Assembly (NCBI GenBank): GCA_003133425.1
Contig: PKXI01000351.1
Coordinates: forward strand, 1 to 17,072
Length of the DNA: 17,072 bases
DNA from: Acidobacteriaceae bacterium
Lineage (GTDB): Bacteria > Acidobacteriota > Terriglobia > Terriglobales > Acidobacteriaceae
Reading direction: 5' to 3'
The notes below the pieces were generated by a model, which had not been told where the DNA came from, ran no database searches, and saw only the letters and a list, made by a program, of their open reading frames with translations. Within the stretch, counting starts at the first letter, position 1. Every line of letters starts with the position of its first letter. The position numbers and the translations under genes are program-made. Positions 13,915 through 17,072 of this stretch are shown here, in pieces.

Positions 13915-16424
13915 ATTCCTCCATGCCCTTCGACAGTATCCGCGTCCGGTCTATTCAGCCCCGTTGTTTGCCGTTCCATACGAAACGCCTCATAGGGCGA
14001 ATTGCAGATCCGATAGCCGATGGCACTATAACCTTTTAACCGGCGCGCGTACATCCTTGCCAGCATGAGGACTTTGGAATCGACATAGTCGTAAACCCGA
14101 ACAACGCGCTTCGCATCGTGAAGCCGATGAAGGCGCCCGACGTACTGCTGCAACGTACCCTTCCATGAAATGGGCATTGCCAGAAACAGGGAATCAAGGC
14201 GAGCATCGTCAAAGCCCTCTCCTATGTAACTTCCCGTTGCCAGGATCACTCTTGGATTGCCCTCTGGCACGGCTGCCAATGCCTCCGCAATCGACCGCCG
14301 TTGTTTCTTTCCCATGCCGCCTTTAAGTACAAATACGTTTTCAACCCTTCCCTCGAGCGCTGTCTCAAAAAACTTGAGATGTTCGGTTCTGGCAGTCAGC
14401 AGCAGTGGTGAACATCCATCTTCTACGACGCGCAGCAGATCGCCGACGATCAGTTCATTGCGGGCTGTGTCATCGACAAGACCAGCGTACAATTCCTGAA
14501 TCGTCGTGTCAGCCTGTTCGGGAGGAACACAAAACTCTGTCAGGCGCGGGATTACCTCATGCTCAAATGGTGAGGAAGCAGTCATTGAACGGGCGCTGAG
14601 TTTGTATCGTATCGGACCGCACTGCATAGAGATGATGGGATGATGCCCGTCCTTGCGCTCAGGAGTCGCTGTCAGGCCAAGCACATATTTCGCTTTCACT
14701 TGCTTCAGCACTTGCTCAAAGGTAAAGGCGGACAGGTGGTGGCACTCATCAACAATGACCTGACCGAATTCAGCGACGAAGTCTTTCACTCCGGCTTTGT
14801 CGTGACTGCTCTGAATGATGGCAACGTCTACGCATCCACTCGGATGATTTTTGCCGCCGCCAATTTGTCCTATTGACTTTGCCGGGAGGTTGAGGAACAT
14901 CGCTAATCGTGCCTGCCATTGATCGAGCAATTGCTGCAGATGGACCAGCACGAGAGTGTTCACTTTCCGCTGTGCAATCATCCAAGCTGCCAAAGCGGTC
15001 TTTCCAAAAGCAGTAGGAGCGCAGAGAATCCCGTCGTCGTATTCGGCGATCGCAATGGCAGCATCGAGCTGCGCCGGGCGCAGTTGTCCTGAGAAGTTCA
15101 CGTCTATCGGACGGCCATTGAACCGCTCATCACGGATCACTGGTTTGATGTGGTGTGCTTCAAATAGCTGCTTGACCTCGGCAATACAACCGCGCGGCAA
15201 CGCGATGTACTTGGCAATATCTTCGCCACATGCGATGACTCGTGGCTTATTGAATGTTGGAAGACGCATGGCCTGGGCTCTATAGAACTCAGGATTCTGA
15301 AAAGCTGCCAGGCGTAGCAGCCTATTCAACATCGCGGAAGGTAGCCCATTTTTTTCTACATATACAAGATTCGACCGGACAATTTGCACCTGCGCTGGGA
15401 AAGGCCCAGGGATTTCACGTTCCGCCGTTGCCTTTGACGGAGGCAATGCCCAAGGATCAACGTCCTCATCTTCGGCATTGTTGATTCTGACACCGAGGAG
15501 GTCTCCGCGCTTTTGCGCTTCCAGCACCACAGCTTCGACGGCGTCAGCAGACATTCTCTTGACGCTTGCCAAAAACTCCCATTGATCCGGATATGGTCGG
15601 AACTCTGCATCAACAAAAACGCTGTTCTTGTTTGCTCGTGGAATCTTTTGCAGCGGAAGAGCTATCAGGTTGCCAAACCCGCCTTTGGGCATGGTGTCCT
15701 GGTTGGGAAACAAGCGATCATAAGAATCTAGCCCTAGCTGGTGGCGGGATTCCATGGTTCGAGTCAGGATTACACAGCCAAGTTTTCTTGCAGTTGAAGC
15801 GGGGATTGCTCGTTCAAAAAATATCCAAACATGGCCGCCCTTCCCTGATCGTGAGCGTTCCAATGCCGCTGGCACGCTCAGTTCGCTGCAGGCGGTGAGA
15901 AACGCAGCAATGTCTTCCTGCCATGCTTTCTTGTCGAAATCAACCGCTAGCAGCCAGCATGTCTCATCCTGCAGAAGCGGATAGATCCCAACCGTCTGTT
16001 CACCGACAAGATGCCCGTGAATAACTTCATCGGTGAGCGGCCAATATGTTCGCGTCAGGCGATCGACCTTTTTGCGATCTTCATCTTTTGCACTCAGATA
16101 GGACTTCCAGTCTCGATCCGCTTTGGGCATGTATCCAGAACGCCCGTCATTATTTTCCCAACGAATGGCATAGATATCTTCACGGCCACGGAAGAGGCTG
16201 CGAAACAAAGCGATTCGCTGCTCCGCTGTAGCTATTCCAGGCTTCCGGGCCTCAGGCTCAGAATTCGAGGCTTGAGGATGATCCAAAGTTGGTTGTGCTG
16301 CCTCTGGAATGGGTATGCCATGCGCAATCAAGAGGCTTCGCAAACGAGCATTCTCTTTCAGCAGTCGACGAACTTCCGCCGCGGAAGCGTCTGAACTCGA
16401 TAGTTTTTGATCGACCGAGTTCAT
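13911..16424 (-). CDS. TOTE-type primase fused to SF2 helicase
   Basis: 837 residues from ATG 16424. That start has GGAG 6 nt upstream and gives MNSVDQKL followed by a short coiled coil (about 15-35). The frame is open 45 codons further, but that part runs through a large hairpin. Residues 65-300 are an archaeo-eukaryotic primase domain of the TOTE conflict-system type: acidic pair in AVDFDKK (Asp162, Asp164) and SGKGGHVWIFF (193-203, nucleotide-binding His). Residues 445-800 are a superfamily 2 helicase: Walker A APTAFGKT (469-476), DECHH (559-563), TATP (585-588), GEGFD (735-739) and arginine-finger motif QYVGRLHR (760-767). All key residues are intact. Such fusions are predicted to unwind and copy or mark invading nucleic acid. 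It leads a three-gene operon; no nuclease domain is visible in it. Confidence 0.85.
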   Translation of the reverse strand: MNSVDQKLSSSDASAAEVRRLLKENARLRSLLIAHGIPIPEAAQPTLDHPQASNSEPEARKPGIATAEQRIALFRSLFRGREDIYAIRWENNDGRSGYMPKADRDWKSYLSAKDEDRKKVDRLTRTYWPLTDEVIHGHLVGEQTVGIYPLLQDETCWLLAVDFDKKAWQEDIAAFLTACSELSVPAALERSRSGKGGHVWIFFERAIPASTARKLGCVILTRTMESRHQLGLDSYDRLFPNQDTMPKGGFGNLIALPLQKIPRANKNSVFVDAEFRPYPDQWEFLASVKRMSADAVEAVVLEAQKRGDLLGVRINNAEDEDVDPWALPPSKATAEREIPGPFPAQVQIVRSNLVYVEKNGLPSAMLNRLLRLAAFQNPEFYRAQAMRLPTFNKPRVIACGEDIAKYIALPRGCIAEVKQLFEAHHIKPVIRDERFNGRPIDVNFSGQLRPAQLDAAIAIAEYDDGILCAPTAFGKTALAAWMIAQRKVNTLVLVHLQQLLDQWQARLAMFLNLPAKSIGQIGGGKNHPSGCVDVAIIQSSHDKAGVKDFVAEFGQVIVDECHHLSAFTFEQVLKQVKAKYVLGLTATPERKDGHHPIISMQCGPIRYKLSARSMTASSPFEHEVIPRLTEFCVPPEQADTTIQELYAGLVDDTARNELIVGDLLRVVEDGCSPLLLTARTEHLKFFETALEGRVENVFVLKGGMGKKQRRSIAEALAAVPEGNPRVILATGSYIGEGFDDARLDSLFLAMPISWKGTLQQYVGRLHRLHDAKRVVRVYDYVDSKVLMLARMYARRLKGYSAIGYRICNSPYEAFRMERQTTGLNRPDADTVEGHGGI

Positions 16425-16485
16425 GCTGGGCTCCAGTCGAATATTGTTGGGTATTGACATCAAAATGATCGCACGTTGCCGGGAA

Positions 16486-16546
16486 ACGCATATAGGTTTC
16501 ACCTCGATCACCGCCGTCAGTCCCCCGGACTGCAACCTATATGCGT
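16486..16546. promoter_or_regulatory. Long nested inverted repeat upstream of primase-helicase
   Basis: ACGCATATAGGTT (16486-16498) is perfectly complementary to AACCTATATGCGT (16534-16546). Inside, CAGTCC (16518-16523) pairs with GGACTG (16527-16532) around CCC. The structure lies 62-122 bp before the chosen start of the primase-helicase gene and after the HTH gene, in their 181-bp gap. It could end HTH transcription, attenuate the operon, or bind a dimeric regulator such as the HTH protein. Confidence 0.6.
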
Positions 16547-16605
16547 GCATCCGTACCACTTTCTAGCAAGCTTTTGCGAATCGGCCGCCCCTCTGTGTTG
16601 ATAGG

Positions 16606-16929
16606 TCATGATGCCTTTCGCTTATGGCGAAAAAGATCCATGCGCTGGCAGTCCTTAGGCTTGCGTTCTGTGGTGCTGGCCGGCATCCTCGCAAGCATAG
16701 CGTCCCTGATTTCTGAAACCAGGAAGCGCCAGTGCGTTCGGCATCCTGAAATTCGGAGTGGATGGCCCGGAAGGAGCCCTACTTTGGCGAAGCGAACTAC
16801 AGTGGACGGATCGATTCCGAGATATTCACCGACCACATCTGGTTTGACAAACGGCTCGGCAGAATTCGGGTCTAATCTGTTCCACCGCTGTACCTTCGTT
16901 GATGATCCTTGAGATAATTCTTCGTTCAT
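16606..16929 (-). CDS. Excisionase-like helix-turn-helix protein
   Basis: 107 residues from ATG 16929, which has GGAG 4 nt upstream; the frame is open to 16992. The core (FVKPDVVGEYLGIDPSTVVRFA, then CRTHWRF and SEIRDAMLARM) is an HTH_17/MerR-type small DNA-binding domain, about 60% identical over 57 residues to the protein at 4721-5146. The C-terminus is short and basic. Likely a transcription regulator or recombination directionality factor of an integrative element. It sits 181 bp upstream of the primase-helicase gene on the same strand, so it may control that operon through the hairpin DNA between them. In the other element the equivalent gene precedes an integrase remnant. Confidence 0.7.
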   Translation of the reverse strand: MNEELSQGSSTKVQRWNRLDPNSAEPFVKPDVVGEYLGIDPSTVVRFAKVGLLPGHPLRISGCRTHWRFLVSEIRDAMLARMPASTTERKPKDCQRMDLFRHKRKAS

Positions 16930-17072
16930 GCATCTCCATTTCTCGAGGGCAATTTGTTGGAGAGAGGCCCTGCGGATGCTGGCTTGGTTCACTTGAGCGG
17001 ACGACGAGCAGGTTATTCTCTATCTAATTGGTAATCGAGCGTGGTGGGCTAGCAGCCCGTGGTGCAAGCAGC

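Noticed and set aside
1..17072. CRISPR array
   Set aside because: No set of regularly spaced repeats of 23-40 bp with unique spacers was seen; the TTTTCGACC copies are 9 bp with uneven gaps.

Overview
The window comes from a bacterial chromosome, most likely a soil Acidobacteriota (Solibacter/Bryobacter-like). That is inferred from moderate GC, the style of the integrase and excisionase-like genes, and a Lys/Gln-type low-complexity tract; nothing here proves the taxon. It is accessory DNA: a tRNA-Glu integration hotspot carrying several defence- or conflict-type genes.

Layout. (1) 1-1138: remnant of an insertion-sequence-associated module (a small Cys-rich protein and the first codons of what looks like a ParB-like partner gene), plus a possible small membrane protein. 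(2) 1139-8621: an element of about 7.4 kb bracketed by two identical 45-bp copies of the 3' half of a tRNA-Glu(UUC) gene, from anticodon loop to CCA. Just inside each end is a pair of GGGACCA(C) motifs 11 bp apart, which look like integrase arm sites. Its larger genes all lie on the minus strand: a LOG/SLOG-type Rossmann protein, a CHAT (caspase-like) protease, an N-terminal integrase remnant, an excisionase-like HTH protein, a DUF6880-like helical-repeat protein and a winged-helix nucleotidyltransferase. It has no intact integrase. (3) 8622 to at least 9914: start of a second element with its own tyrosine integrase. That gene keeps all catalytic residues but has one in-frame TGA where Trp is expected. 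(4) 9915-12020: a GC-rich Fic AMP-transferase gene behind six phased copies of TTTTCGACC. (5) 12021-17072: low-complexity and hairpin DNA, then a minus-strand operon reading leftwards. It holds a second HTH paralogue, a long hairpin, a TOTE-type archaeo-eukaryotic primase fused to a superfamily 2 helicase, a CcbP-like protein and an uncharacterised 379-residue protein. The last three genes overlap or abut.

How the parts relate. Neither tRNA half has its 5' half, so the intact tRNA-Glu should lie to the left, outside the window, and at least two elements sit in tandem. The CHAT/SLOG genes, the nucleotidyltransferase/DUF6880 pair, the Fic protein and the primase-helicase operon all look like conflict-system cargo. 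The primase-helicase/CcbP/379-aa operon is the best candidate for a coherent, little-described system.
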